Assembly (NCBI GenBank): GCA_028284925.1
Contig: JANQQT010000149.1
Span: 1 to 44,645 of the forward strand
Length of the DNA stretch: 44,645 nucleotides
Source of the DNA: Phycisphaeraceae bacterium
Lineage (GTDB): Bacteria > Planctomycetota > Phycisphaerae > Phycisphaerales > Zrk34
Direction of reading: 5' to 3'
The notes below the pieces were generated by a model. That model was given only the letters and a program-made list of their open reading frames with translations. It had not been told where the DNA came from and ran no database searches. This document shows positions 34,301 to 42,505 of this stretch, in pieces. Numbering within the stretch: the first letter of the stretch is position 1; each line of letters starts with the position of its first letter. The position numbers and the translations under genes were made by a program.

Positions 34301-36891
34301 AAATGGTCCCCACCTTCTTTGATGTGGAGTTGACCAATTTCCTTACTTACCGAGGCGCGCCTGTTGAGTTTGGTAACGAGTTGGTGATAGTCGATCTTGC
34401 GATCCTTGCCATCCGCGCCACGTGTATTGTGCCAACGTTGGTAGTAGACCTTGCCTGTGGGTCGTATGGCTAGATCGTCGGGTAGGAGTCTGTCACGGAA
34501 TGCGAAAACCCCTCGTTTCGCAGCACCGGGATTGGACGAATGGCTGAGTTTGATGTCGTCTACGGCAATAAAGGCCGCTCCGGTGGTAGCGGCATCATTA
34601 TCGTAGATTTCGATTTGGGCGCGTTGCCCCAGATATCGACTCAGATTCATGGTTTGGGGTTTGAGTTGATTGGCGCCGCGTTTTGGCGCGGTGACAATGG
34701 AGACGGTTTTTCCGTCAATTTTGACGGAAAAGCCAACTTTCCTGGCGTCATGACCTCCGGCAATTCTGAGATGAAGGTAGGGGGCGGTGATTAGGAACGG
34801 GCGAGAGATAAGGCGACCGGTGGACGCACTGGCTTTCTCTCCAGAGGCGGCGAATCGAGCGTTGTATGAGCTTGCGAGGGCTTTACCGGAAGGGCGGAGA
34901 GATTTGAGATTCGATGGGAGAAGGTTAGTGGCATATGGGCCGGCTTCAAATGCTGTACCCGTGCCTTGCCAGTTGGGCGGCGACGCTTCGAAGTCGAAGA
35001 GCGCGCGTGCCGGTTCGAAGTGTGTAGCGGATTCGAGTTGGGCACTGGGGTTCGCCGACTCAGTGGCGGCCAGTCGAATCCGTTGAGGTAAATCAGCGGA
35101 AAGGTTGGAAACCTCAAGAGTTATGGTGAGGCGGAAACCGTGCCGTGAGGATGGGGAAGACTGCGTTTTGAATGTGACGGCATGGGAGGTTGCCGTATGG
35201 TGACCGATGGACCAACCGGGTGGCGTCGCGGAGATAAGTGACTTCAAATCAAATGAAGGCGCGGTGAATGTTGCACGTGGGGACACAAGTGGTATGCGAC
35301 CGGCATGTTGGGAGACTTCTAAGCGATTGATGGCAAAGGCCTTAGCCGGGGCGAAAGCTGTCGGCTTGTTGCTGGTGGCTGGAAGCAATTCCAGACGAAG
35401 GCCCGAAAGTCGGGTGATGGACGTGTGGGTGGTAAACTTATAGGTGTCGTGACCCGAAGGGGAACTGGTAAGTGTAATCACCGCATCGGATGAGATATTC
35501 ACGGGGGTCTTGGACTTGGATTCGGCCGCGGCAACATCTAGGGCGATCCATCTGTTGGTCGCCCTTAAGGTGTTGAGGGGCATCAGTTTAGTGATGTCCA
35601 CGGATGGTCTGATTGGTGGCGGTTTGTCGTTCTGATTGGAATTTGGAGGTTTCTTTCGAGGTTTGGAAGTGATTGGAACATTTGTTTTGGGTTTCCGGGT
35701 GATGGGGTCGGTATCACGGGAAGTCTCGTTCGTCGAAGTGGAGGATACGATGGCAACGATGATTGACGTGATGAGCAGGACGGCGACGGCACAAACGGCA
35801 ATGATGACCTTGCGACGTGTTTCAGGGTATTGGGAAGCGCGCGATCCTTGGGGGTGGAGCGTGTTTTTGGAATGGGATGATGTACCGCGACGGGATGGGG
35901 TAGCGCGGGCGGTGGCGGCGGGAGCCTGGGGAGCGGTCGACGTAAGTGATTGTGTGCCGGAGAGTTGGGAAAGCCTGCGTGCTTCCTTAAGGCCGGCAAT
36001 GACGGAGTCGTAATCGGGAGGGCGATTTGAGGGGTTGGTGGCGAGCAAACGGGCGACGATGTCCGCCGTGGAGGGCTGAATGTTAGGAATTAGATCCGTG
36101 AGGTAGGGGGCTGGATTAGAGAGGCGAAGCTTGGCGGCATCGACCGGATCGGGCGCGTCGAACGGGGGTTGACCTGTTAGAAAGTGGAATATCGTGGCGC
36201 CTAAAGAGTAGATATCGGCCAGAAAACCAGGTTTTTTGCCTTTGACAACCTCAGGAGCGACGTATTCGAGCGTTCCGATGATTCCGGTGGTGGGGTCACG
36301 TGTGAACTGGGCCGTACCAAATTCGATGAGCTTGGGGTTCTGCTCTGAATCGATGAGGATATTGGCGGGCTTTACATCCATGTGGGTGAGATTGGCGAGG
36401 TGTGCTGCGCGGAGGCCTTCAGCGATATTGATGGCGAGATCAAGGGTTTGAGGCTCCGTAAGGAACTGGTTCGGTCGCAGGAACTGCTGGGCGGAGCCGC
36501 CTTCGATAAGCTCGGAGACAATGTAGTACTGGCCCTTGTGACGGCCCATGGTGTAGATGTGCGCGATGCAGCGGTGGTTGAGGGCGGCTTGTGCGCGGGC
36601 TTCGCGAACGGCTCCGGCAGCGATTTTCTCGGATTCTCCGGTAGAATCGAGGATTTTGACGGCGACGGGGCGGTGAAGTTGCTGATCGAGGGCGTAGTAG
36701 ATGTTTGCGTGCTCGGTCCGAGCGATGAGGCGAGTGAGCAAGAACTTGTCGAAGATGGCCGGAATGGTAAGTTCGGTGGAGCAGTGGGGACAACAAACAG
36801 TTGACATAACCTGAGTGTTTTCAGGTATTTGGATGGATTCGCCGCAGTATTCGCAGGAGAATTGTTCGGGGTGTTTGAGTTCGATGGCCAA
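31354..36891 (-). CDS. Giant membrane Ser/Thr kinase-like protein with PA14, discoidin-like, malectin and LamG modules; kinase motifs degenerate
   Basis: 1845 residues, start TTG at 36891 (no ATG or GTG nearby; an in-frame stop lies three codons upstream). Order: zinc ribbon 13-37 (CEYC / CPHC); Hanks-type kinase 45-310; Ser/Pro-rich linker; TM helix about 362-383; extracellular beta modules; PA14 about 807-968; two discoidin-like regions between about 1050 and 1400; malectin about 1420-1577; LamG about 1662-1840. The kinase keeps Lys79 (VAVK), Asp172/Lys174/Asn177 (HMDVKPAN) and APE, but the glycine loop (54-66, LIARTEHANIYYA) has no glycine and DFG is EFG (190-192). It could be a pseudokinase or weakly active. 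The extracellular part suggests carbohydrate sensing. Direct output partner unknown. Confidence 0.87.
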   Translation of the reverse strand: MAIELKHPEQFSCEYCGESIQIPENTQVMSTVCCPHCSTELTIPAIFDKFLLTRLIARTEHANIYYALDQQLHRPVAVKILDSTGESEKIAAGAVREARAQAALNHRCIAHIYTMGRHKGQYYIVSELIEGGSAQQFLRPNQFLTEPQTLDLAINIAEGLRAAHLANLTHMDVKPANILIDSEQNPKLIEFGTAQFTRDPTTGIIGTLEYVAPEVVKGKKPGFLADIYSLGATIFHFLTGQPPFDAPDPVDAAKLRLSNPAPYLTDLIPNIQPSTADIVARLLATNPSNRPPDYDSVIAGLKEARRLSQLSGTQSLTSTAPQAPAATARATPSRRGTSSHSKNTLHPQGSRASQYPETRRKVIIAVCAVAVLLITSIIVAIVSSTSTNETSRDTDPITRKPKTNVPITSKPRKKPPNSNQNDKPPPIRPSVDITKLMPLNTLRATNRWIALDVAAAESKSKTPVNISSDAVITLTSSPSGHDTYKFTTHTSITRLSGLRLELLPATSNKPTAFAPAKAFAINRLEVSQHAGRIPLVSPRATFTAPSFDLKSLISATPPGWSIGHHTATSHAVTFKTQSSPSSRHGFRLTITLEVSNLSADLPQRIRLAATESANPSAQLESATHFEPARALFDFEASPPNWQGTGTAFEAGPYATNLLPSNLKSLRPSGKALASSYNARFAASGEKASASTGRLISRPFLITAPYLHLRIAGGHDARKVGFSVKIDGKTVSIVTAPKRGANQLKPQTMNLSRYLGQRAQIEIYDNDAATTGAAFIAVDDIKLSHSSNPGAAKRGVFAFRDRLLPDDLAIRPTGKVYYQRWHNTRGADGKDRKIDYHQLVTKLNRRASVSKEIGQLHIKEGGDHFAQRMSGYIFPPATANYTFEMSVDDGGILMLSTDHLPKNRRPIVHTGLRGVTSTNQYKHKSKPIHLEKGKPYFIEAIGVEVGGLAFLSIGWSYSGKTDRPIPGKYLAPLPKAMRTKPLIIAKVPDLPKPPPPKGHQEFKHTRVYTNTRKSDQGNAWHVLDIEKSTSSNGAKLVKQMNDGSIFVEKDKNKATEKFQLFATTDLKNITAIRLEGMPDPRLENNGPGARGYFKVHEFIVEVASANQPDSLKPIKLKDVKATHHHRGDVPKKAIDKNNGSFWSTQGKTGRAESATFVLEKPLVNTGELILRITILHQGTTRTLGRFRVAATTHRDPFKLTAPSRFRTDNRAEKFIAAKPLSVKADKGTTLSIDPSNTISASSNSTRNETYEATFRTNATHITAIQLLTIPDGKGNQKRIGYGGSAGFVAISGLEVEVAPGNAASQFKMVNPDKVLTSYEQPSKNLKAQFLFDNNPKTHWAVRDPRFTKSDQSVTLVPANPIRHASGSVIRVRFTHSLAFKTRRFALRITSHSKPEEIAPQYKPDTKIPGVVRPNPRQPFEPYELAINVGGDEISKYLGRKWIEGKSVWRRGHTGREGGQPNKHNDQDAPMFDTAAVGIRAFRIERLPIGRYQVELYFVENWSGETGKRQFNVIIEDEAPVKVITLRKTRSFRKPQKPLTKDVEVRDGVLDISFEPIRDQPILCGVAIKRLRGVVRRGFDTLAADERAVSPYRNYVMDLKPVAYWALNEGRSSKDIVFPRNVLFADIVEATDPYHAYPKGFEGKTLASRGPSGSAARGFSTRNLAPKFDGEKTYISTHSVANSPADVHNQLTLSAWVKLDARQHDQLIVGSYEGINHHYRLVVRKAEGGGKHGRVVFGGDKLFTQTSLKHLKFDGKWHHVVGVLDSRDSAGYIHIYIDGQRVAQISNQKGTLKRGRNTGLYIGGRKAGNKIEDAAKGQIDEISIFDRALSRRQIEQMYSLGTKGRIQ

Positions 36892-37259
36892 GGCGAGTCA
36901 AGGTCTCCGATGGGCGCATGAGAGAGATTATCGGCAGGGTGCGTAGCGTTGCGTGACTTGAGTCAGTTGATGACGGCGGGGGGTAGCGTGGTCATCGGGG
37001 TGTTGTAAGATATTGATTGTCAACAGTTTATATTGGTGTTGGGGTTAGTTAAGTGAAATTAGGATGTGTACGTTTGACGAAGGGTATATTAATCGTAGAC
37101 GCTTAAGCTTGGGTTGGGTTTTGTACGGATATTGAAGATATATAGGGCAAATTTTGGCTAATTGCAAGGGGTAAATAAGGGCGCAAAGGATGTGTTCGAA
37201 AGCGTAAGATGTTTGTTGGCAGAGGTTTATGGGCAATTAGGAGGGTTTGCGGTGTCGCG
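36892..37259. other. Intergenic region between the kinase-like gene and the tRNA
   Basis: No convincing gene here. The part from 37000 to 37200 is AT-rich relative to its surroundings and must hold the kinase promoter on the minus strand; a perfect TTGACA on that strand lies near 37015-37020 but lacks a good -10 partner. The chromosomal context ends at the tRNA just downstream. Confidence 0.6.
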
Positions 37260-37288
37260 TTGATTGGTTGGGACGTGGGGGTTAAAAT
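37260..37288 (+). promoter_or_regulatory. Promoter of the tRNA-Arg gene
   Basis: TTGATT (37260-37265), a 17-base spacer and TAAAAT (37283-37288). The expected start near 37295 lies a few bases before the tRNA at 37302, which is typical of single tRNA transcripts. Confidence 0.55.
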
Positions 37289-37301
37289 GGGTCCGCTGAT
37301 T

Positions 37302-37375
37302 GCGGGCGTAGCTCAATTGGATAGAGTACCTGACTACGAATCAGGCGGTTGGAGGTTCGAGTCCTCCCGCCCGTA
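37302..37375 (+). tRNA. tRNA-Arg (anticodon ACG)
   Basis: Full cloverleaf: acceptor GCGGGCG pairs with CGCCCGT (one G-U at the end), D arm GCTC...GAGT, anticodon stem CCTGA/TCAGG with loop CTACGAA giving anticodon ACG, variable CGGTT, T arm GGAGG TTCGAGT CCTCC, discriminator A. No CCA is encoded, so CCA is added by the nucleotidyltransferase. ACG (modified to ICG) reads CGU/CGC/CGA arginine codons. The gene is directly followed by a strong terminator and then by phage genes, so its 3' end is a likely integration site. Confidence 0.95.
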
Positions 37376-37382
37376 CTTGCTC

Positions 37383-37427
37383 AAAAAGCCGGAAAACCCT
37401 TTATATATAGGGTTTTCCGGCTTTTTT
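37383..37427 (+). terminator. Strong Rho-independent terminator after the tRNA
   Basis: A long hairpin AAAAAGCCGGAAAACCCT ... AGGGTTTTCCGGCTTTTT with an AT loop and a seven-T run, 8 bases beyond the tRNA. The stem is symmetric enough to work in both directions, which would isolate the tRNA from the phage genes. Confidence 0.9.
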
Positions 37428-37655
37428 TGTTGACGATTTTTCAATTCAAAATAGGAACAGATGAGAACATTTACCACCTTTTTTGCACTAAATTTGGTCC
37501 TGATTTGGTACGGGAGGCGGGCTGATTTGGCATCTCGGTAGGTGAGTTGGGGTTGATTTTTGGATAAACGGATTTAGGATTCTGCATCCACCATCGCGTT
37601 TTAGTTTTTTATGGATCAGACGGCCCTTGCCGTTGTGGTTCGGAAAGGCGAAGCG

Positions 37656-37985
37656 ATGGGATTCAAACCCTTTTACAAGAGCAAGACGGTTTGGGGTGGT
37701 GTTGTCACCATTCTTGCGTGTTTGTCGGTGGTCTTTGGTATTGATTTGAATGAAGAGGGAGGGCGGCTGTCTCATGTTGCGGCCGGGATCATTGGCGCAT
37801 TGGGTGGATTGATAGCGGTAGTCGGTCGGTTTGATGCTAACACGAAAATCATCAAGTCACCCAAGCGAAGCAAACTCCCCTTATTTCTTCTTTGTGGTGT
37901 GGTGGTGGTCGGTGCTGGTTGCAGTGCCGATCCAATGACTCGCTGGGCGCAGCAGCGAGTTGTTTTGTCGTCTATCGCAAGGTGA
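37656..37985 (+). CDS. Holin-like small membrane protein with lipoprotein-like tail
   Basis: 109 residues from ATG 37656 (MGFKPFYKSKTVWGG), with GGAAAGG upstream. Residues 8-68 (SKTVWGGVVTIL ... GALGGLIAVVGRFDANTKI) match the small phage holin-like proteins that make two TM helices. Unusually it continues into a third hydrophobic segment (74-88, LPLFLLCGVVVVGAG) ending in a lipobox-like VGAGC with Cys89, followed by only about 20 residues. This could be a genuine three-TM holin, or a holin frame joined to a lipoprotein (spanin-like) signal. It is 4 bases upstream of the next gene. A role in host lysis is inferred. Confidence 0.6.
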   Translation: MGFKPFYKSKTVWGGVVTILACLSVVFGIDLNEEGGRLSHVAAGIIGALGGLIAVVGRFDANTKIIKSPKRSKLPLFLLCGVVVVGAGCSADPMTRWAQQRVVLSSIAR

Positions 37986-37989
37986 CGTT

Positions 37990-38964
37990 ATGGAATTTCT
38001 AAGACAGAACACAGCAACGACCGTCAAGCTCGGCCCATTTGTTGATGATACGGATCAAAAGACCCGCGAAACTCTGTTGACCATTCTTGCGGCCAATGTG
38101 TTGTTGTCGAAGAACGGTTCGACGTTGGCGGCCAAGAGCAACACAAGTACGTCTGTACATGATTCTCTCGGTGTGTATTTTGTGAACCTGAATGCAGCAG
38201 ACACCAATGTAGCAGGTCGGTTGCAGATTGTTCCCGATGTGGCTGGGACGATGCCATTCCTGAAAGAAGTCACGGTGTTGCCGGCGGAGGTGTACGATCG
38301 GTGGTTCGGGATTCTGCCTGTGGCTCCGACTGTGTTGCACACCACCACGATATCGACTGTGAGAACGCAGTTGGATATGGATATTGCCTCGGGGTCCGAT
38401 GACGGCGGGGCTTACAAGGATCGGTTGGCGGTATTCATTGATCAGGTCAGCAATTCACAAAAGGGATTTGCGTTCATCAATTCGTATTCGGTCGGGGCAA
38501 GTAAGACGATCATCCTCAAATCAGCCCCGCAGTTCGATGTAAGTGTTGATGATCGGATTGAGATATTAACCTTACCAGACAATCCATTGGTCCAGGTAGC
38601 GCCTTTGCAGGCGGGTGTGATTACACCGAACCTCACCACGTTTGGTGTAACGAAGCTCAACCTGAGAGTGTTTCAGCACCAGGCGGGATCGTTTGTGTTT
38701 CCGGTTAAGGATGGCAATGGCGATCCAATCAACTTGGCTGGTAAGACGGTGAGGTTTGTGGTGCATGACCGGGATGAGACGGAGAAGTTCAGTGTTGCAG
38801 GCAGCGTTGGGGGGGTGAACAGCAATGAGGTCACGATTGCGCCTACGACCTTGAACAATGGCACGGCGGCGGATTGGTTGTACAAGCTATGGAACATTAC
38901 GGACTCGGCAGTGTACGCATCCGGGTCTTACACGATTGAAACAGCGTCACTGGGGACGCCTTAA
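37990..38964 (+). CDS. Phage tail/baseplate-like structural protein
   Basis: 324 residues from ATG 37990, with AAGGTG 6 bases upstream. The N-terminus (TATTVKLGPFVDDTDQKT, LSKNGSTLAAKSNTST, HDSLGVYFVNLNAADTN) is of the kind found in siphophage tail-region proteins. The C-terminal 90 residues (FVFPVKDGNGDPINLAGKTVRFVV) resemble the BppU-type N-terminal domain of upper baseplate proteins. The protein is beta-rich with no catalytic motif. Its position just before the terminase genes, apart from a tail module, is unusual. The role is inferred from resemblance and context. Confidence 0.6.
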   Translation: MEFLRQNTATTVKLGPFVDDTDQKTRETLLTILAANVLLSKNGSTLAAKSNTSTSVHDSLGVYFVNLNAADTNVAGRLQIVPDVAGTMPFLKEVTVLPAEVYDRWFGILPVAPTVLHTTTISTVRTQLDMDIASGSDDGGAYKDRLAVFIDQVSNSQKGFAFINSYSVGASKTIILKSAPQFDVSVDDRIEILTLPDNPLVQVAPLQAGVITPNLTTFGVTKLNLRVFQHQAGSFVFPVKDGNGDPINLAGKTVRFVVHDRDETEKFSVAGSVGGVNSNEVTIAPTTLNNGTAADWLYKLWNITDSAVYASGSYTIETASLGTP

Positions 38965-39269
38965 TCATTGATATTAGAAAGAAAACGTAGGTAGGTATGA
39001 GTGTGTGGATATGAAGAACGTTGATTACAGCCAGCTAGAGGGGGTGGGGGGGAGGGGGGTCAGGTTCTTTGCGAGGGGTCTGGGGGGTCGCGGTTGGGTT
39101 CATGTCGTGCGAAAAGTGTTTTTTCGGGATTTTGGCGCGGGGTAACAGGTCGGCGCTGGTGGGCGCTGTTCGCGCCGGTCACCGTGGTTGGCGCAGGGTG
39201 GTGAGCGGGTGGGTGTGATGCGGGTCGGATGGTGTGGTGTGTGCGGTTGGTAATTTGAGTTGAAGTGAT
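38965..39269. other. Noncoding gap before the terminase genes
   Basis: 305 bases with several long G runs on the plus strand (for example around 39040-39060). No convincing gene; a 44-codon frame at 39011-39145 is composition-driven. As in many phages, the region ahead of the small terminase gene could hold the packaging (cos or pac) site, but no specific signal was recognised. Confidence 0.5.
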
Positions 39270-39902
39270 GTGGCGAAACGCAAGACGACAACGAAGACGA
39301 CGAAGAGAAAGGTGGGAAAGGCTCGGGCGAAAAAGTCCACGGTGGCGAATGATGGCGCGTTGGGCGACGAGAGGACTTCGGCGGCGACTTCCGCGGCTGG
39401 GTCTGTTGGTTCGATGCGGGGTTTGGCGAAGGAGTTGGGGGTTTCTCCGAAAACCGTATCGAAGTGGGCGGGGGATGCGCGGTGGCCTTTTGGGAAGCGG
39501 GGGCCTTATGACGTTGAGGCGGTGCGTCGGTGGCGTTCGGAGGTGTTGGCGCCGAATCCGGCAGATTTGCATAAGGGCGCGAGTGGTGATGCGGATCCGG
39601 ATCGGGCGGCGATGGCGGTGGATCTGGATCGAGCCAAGACAATGGCCACGATCGCCAAGACGCGCGCGGATACGAAGAAAAAGGAACTGGAATATGCGAT
39701 TTTGCATGGCAAGTACGTGTTGAAGACGGATGCAGAAGTGATGTTGGCGCAGCGTGCTTCGGCTTTTCGCGTGGCGTTGGCGCAGTTGTCGGGTTTGGTG
39801 TTGGAGGCGGACAGTTTGGAAGAGGCGTCGGCAATGGTGCGTGGCGCGGTGGAAGGCATGTTGAGTGAGTATGAACGCGAATCGGAGTTGTTGACACTGT
39901 GA
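39270..39902 (+). CDS. Phage terminase small subunit, Nu1-like
   Basis: 210 residues, GTG start at 39270 with no strong binding site. A lysine/arginine-rich N-terminus (about 1-25) precedes a helix-turn-helix at about 49-92: SMRGLAKELGVSPKTVSKW then WPFGKRGPYDVEAVRRW, the winged-helix pattern of Nu1 DNA-packaging proteins. A charged helix (about 113-145, DRAKTMATIAKTRADTKKKELE) would mediate oligomerisation. It recognises the packaging site and recruits the large subunit. It overlaps the large-subunit start by 4 bases (GTGA), as expected for a terminase pair. Confidence 0.8.
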   Translation: MAKRKTTTKTTKRKVGKARAKKSTVANDGALGDERTSAATSAAGSVGSMRGLAKELGVSPKTVSKWAGDARWPFGKRGPYDVEAVRRWRSEVLAPNPADLHKGASGDADPDRAAMAVDLDRAKTMATIAKTRADTKKKELEYAILHGKYVLKTDAEVMLAQRASAFRVALAQLSGLVLEADSLEEASAMVRGAVEGMLSEYERESELLTL

Positions 39903-41956
39903 AGACGGCGGCAATGGAAAGAATGGAGCGGGCGCGGAGCATTCGGATCCCGGATGTGGGGTGGTTGCCGGCGGAGCGCGAGGCGTTATGTCCTCCGCGC
40001 AAGATCAAGCCCGCAGATTGGGCGGAGAAATATCGGTATTTGAGTCCATCTCAAACAAGCCGACCGGGTAAATGGCGGAATAAGGCTGCACCGCATTTGG
40101 TTGGATTGATGAATTTGTGTGCGGTGAAGGTGATCGCTGAATTGAATGTTCAGAAATGCAGCCAGGCGGGGGCGAGTGAGGGGTTTCGGAATGTGTTGGG
40201 GTGGTGGGCGGACACACAGGTTGATCCGGCGTTGTTGAATTTGCCGGATAAGGAGAAGGGGAAGCAGATTATTGGGTTGAGGGTGCAGACTTTGTTTGAG
40301 GAGACGCCACGTTTGCGGCGTCTTTTGTCGGGTCGGTCGAGGGATACGAAGCTGGATCAGATTGTATTGAACAATGGGTTTATGTTGCATCTTGGATATT
40401 CGGGATCGGGTTCCAGTTTGAAAAGCCATCCGGCTCGATTGGTTAAGAATGATGAGGTTGATGAGTTTCAGATCAGAGTGGGGCAGGAGACGGACCCGAT
40501 TCATGGGGGGAAGAAGCGTCAACGTACATTCGATAATCCATTGATGTTGAACCTATCGACGCCAGGCAAACGTGCTGTGATTTGTCGTCTCGTCGAAGGC
40601 TCACACATATTGATTTTGTGGAAGGTTTATTGTCCCCATTGTGGCGCGTTGCAGGCGCTGGAGTTTGCACGGTTGCGGTGGGAGACGCCTCCGGAATTTG
40701 GAAAGGACCGTTTGGGGCTGGCGGCGTGGTTGATTGGGTCGAAGGCTTTTTGGTACGAGTGTGCGGAGTGTGAGGGGCGGATTGAGGAGGATAAGCATAA
40801 GCGGAAAATGTTGCAGGGTGGCGTGTGGGCGACCGAAGAGGATCAAATCATCGTGGATGCGGCGGGGAATGTGACGGATGATTTGCCGCCTGGTAATTCA
40901 GTGGGCGCGAAGTTTAATGCGATAGGCGTTTTGTGGGCGAAGTGGGGGGACATTATTGACGAGTTTTTGAAGGCGTTGCACGCGCAGGAGAACGGTGACA
41001 TTCAGCCGATGTTTGAATTCAAGACGCAGACGCTGGGTGAGGAGTTTATTGATGAGAAGAAGAAGGTTGAGGCGAATACGTTTGCGGTGAAGTGCATGAC
41101 GCGCGAAACGGAAGACGGTCGGACCCTTATTCCGGGGGAGGCGGGATTGGTTCCGGGGTGGGCGGTGAAGTTGTTGATGACGGTGGATACGCAGAAGAAT
41201 CACTTTTGGGTGGTGATGCGTGCGTGGGGGTATGGGATGCGGTCGCGTCGAATCTGGCATGGTCGTGTGGAGACGTTTGAGGAGCTGACGGATCTGTTGA
41301 ATTCATCGTGGCGCTATGAGGGGGAGAAGTGGGCGGCGATCGGGCCGGAGCTGATGGCGATTGATGCGGGGGGTGGTAACAGGAAGGCGGGGGTGGATGG
41401 TTTTGAGACGACAAGGACGGAGGAGGTGTATCAGTATGCGTTGGGGAATCCCGGGCAGATCAAGCCTTTTATTGGGGCGAGTGAGCGGCAGGGGATGAAT
41501 TATTCGTGGAAGACGCGGGATTACACGCCTGTTGACCGACGGCGGGAGAAATATGAGGTGGGGTTTTTCTATGTGGATGTGCATTGGGCGAAGGATCTTT
41601 TGGCGGGCTGGATTGAGGGTGAGATGCCGGATGTGGATCGTGAGACGGGGGAGGTGTTGAGCGTGGAGCGTTGGGAGTTGAATGATGCGAATGATGCGAC
41701 TTATAACCGCCAGATGGCCAGTGAGCGGGCGGTGTTGGACCCGGCAACGGGTGTGACGGTGTGGCAGAGGCATCATTCGGAGAATCACTATTGGGATTGT
41801 GAGGCATATCAGGTGGCGCTTGCGCATATTGCGCGTGTTCAGAACCTGCTGCCTTTGGAGGAGATGGAGGCGATGATGCGGGGAGAGCGGGAGACGGTGA
41901 TGCCGCGTGGCGTGAGCAGGCCCGATGGTCGGGCGTGGAGCGTGTTGCGGCGTTAG
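39899..41956 (+). CDS. Phage terminase large subunit, GpA family
   Basis: 685 residues, GTG start overlapping the small-subunit stop by 4 bases. The ATPase domain has a Walker-A-like QKCSQAGASEG at 85-95 (the relaxed form of the lambda gpA group) and a Walker-B-like VKNDEVDE at 182-189. Two CxxC pairs (near 244-247 and 284-287) form a zinc ribbon, as in gpA proteins. The nuclease region begins KLLMTVDTQKN near 424, with MAIDAGGG further on supplying a second Asp. Length and order match the family. It translocates and cuts phage DNA at packaging. No frameshift or stop was seen, so it looks intact. Confidence 0.9.
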   Translation: MKTAAMERMERARSIRIPDVGWLPAEREALCPPRKIKPADWAEKYRYLSPSQTSRPGKWRNKAAPHLVGLMNLCAVKVIAELNVQKCSQAGASEGFRNVLGWWADTQVDPALLNLPDKEKGKQIIGLRVQTLFEETPRLRRLLSGRSRDTKLDQIVLNNGFMLHLGYSGSGSSLKSHPARLVKNDEVDEFQIRVGQETDPIHGGKKRQRTFDNPLMLNLSTPGKRAVICRLVEGSHILILWKVYCPHCGALQALEFARLRWETPPEFGKDRLGLAAWLIGSKAFWYECAECEGRIEEDKHKRKMLQGGVWATEEDQIIVDAAGNVTDDLPPGNSVGAKFNAIGVLWAKWGDIIDEFLKALHAQENGDIQPMFEFKTQTLGEEFIDEKKKVEANTFAVKCMTRETEDGRTLIPGEAGLVPGWAVKLLMTVDTQKNHFWVVMRAWGYGMRSRRIWHGRVETFEELTDLLNSSWRYEGEKWAAIGPELMAIDAGGGNRKAGVDGFETTRTEEVYQYALGNPGQIKPFIGASERQGMNYSWKTRDYTPVDRRREKYEVGFFYVDVHWAKDLLAGWIEGEMPDVDRETGEVLSVERWELNDANDATYNRQMASERAVLDPATGVTVWQRHHSENHYWDCEAYQVALAHIARVQNLLPLEEMEAMMRGERETVMPRGVSRPDGRAWSVLRR

Positions 41957-41989
41957 TTTTTGGACACTTTTGAATTGGAGTGATTGGCT

Positions 41990-42502
41990 ATGGCGAAGGC
42001 AAGATCAAGGAACAAGGGAAGAAACGGCGCCGCGGCTGCCGAGCCGAAAGCTGCGGCGGCGGAGAAGAAGCAGGAAGCGCCGGTTGAAGAGCGGGGCGGT
42101 GAGGATGTTAAGAAAGAAGACGCGTCGATTGAAGAAGAGGTGGAGGTGGAACAGGAAATCACGGAAGCGCCTCCCGACGCTACCTCGATAGCCCCGGTGG
42201 GAGCGGCGCGCAATCTTCCGGGGGCGGGGGTTCCGGGGGTGGTGTTTATGCCAGGGGGATTGCCGTTGAAGCCTGGGAGGGCGCCGACGAGCAGGCGGTT
42301 GGATATTCATTTGAAGCATCGGGAGGCCGTTGCGCTGAATGCGTTGATGGATGGCTTTGATGCTATGGCTGTGGCGGAGGGTGCGCCGGTGCTTGGGACG
42401 CGGCAATTGGCGATAAGGCATTTGCTGAATTGCATCGCGGATCATTTGGAGCGTCTTGAGGCGGGTGATGGTGGGGGAGAGAGAGGAGGTGAGGCGGCGT
42501 AG
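41990..42502 (+). CDS. Phage protein of unknown function after the terminase
   Basis: 170 residues from ATG 41990, with GGAG about 9 bases upstream. The N-terminal 65 residues are low-complexity Lys/Ala/Glu (a basic stretch KARSRNKGRN followed by an acidic EEEVEVEQEITEAP). A proline/glycine linker leads to a helical C-terminus (RLDIHLKHREAVALNALMDG ... RQLAIRHLLNCIADHLERLE). I recognise no family. Small proteins at this place can be head-joining or decoration accessories, but nothing here supports that directly. Its stop is 3 bases from that of the oppositely oriented membrane gene. Confidence 0.6.
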   Translation: MAKARSRNKGRNGAAAAEPKAAAAEKKQEAPVEERGGEDVKKEDASIEEEVEVEQEITEAPPDATSIAPVGAARNLPGAGVPGVVFMPGGLPLKPGRAPTSRRLDIHLKHREAVALNALMDGFDAMAVAEGAPVLGTRQLAIRHLLNCIADHLERLEAGDGGGERGGEAA

Positions 42503-42505
42503 CGG

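Noticed and set aside
36892..37301. AT-rich stretch before the tRNA as an origin or regulatory RNA
   Set aside because: No DnaA-box clusters, dnaA/gyrB genes or stable hairpins were seen; only promoter-like elements can be supported.
39011..39145. 44-codon frame in the gap before the small terminase gene
   Set aside because: It consists mostly of Gly/Arg from G runs, has no clear ribosome binding site, and looks like a composition effect.
39060..40008. Long minus-strand frames opposite the terminase genes
   Set aside because: Their translations are proline/arginine/histidine-rich low-complexity sequences that mirror the G-rich plus-strand genes; the plus-strand genes have clear domains.
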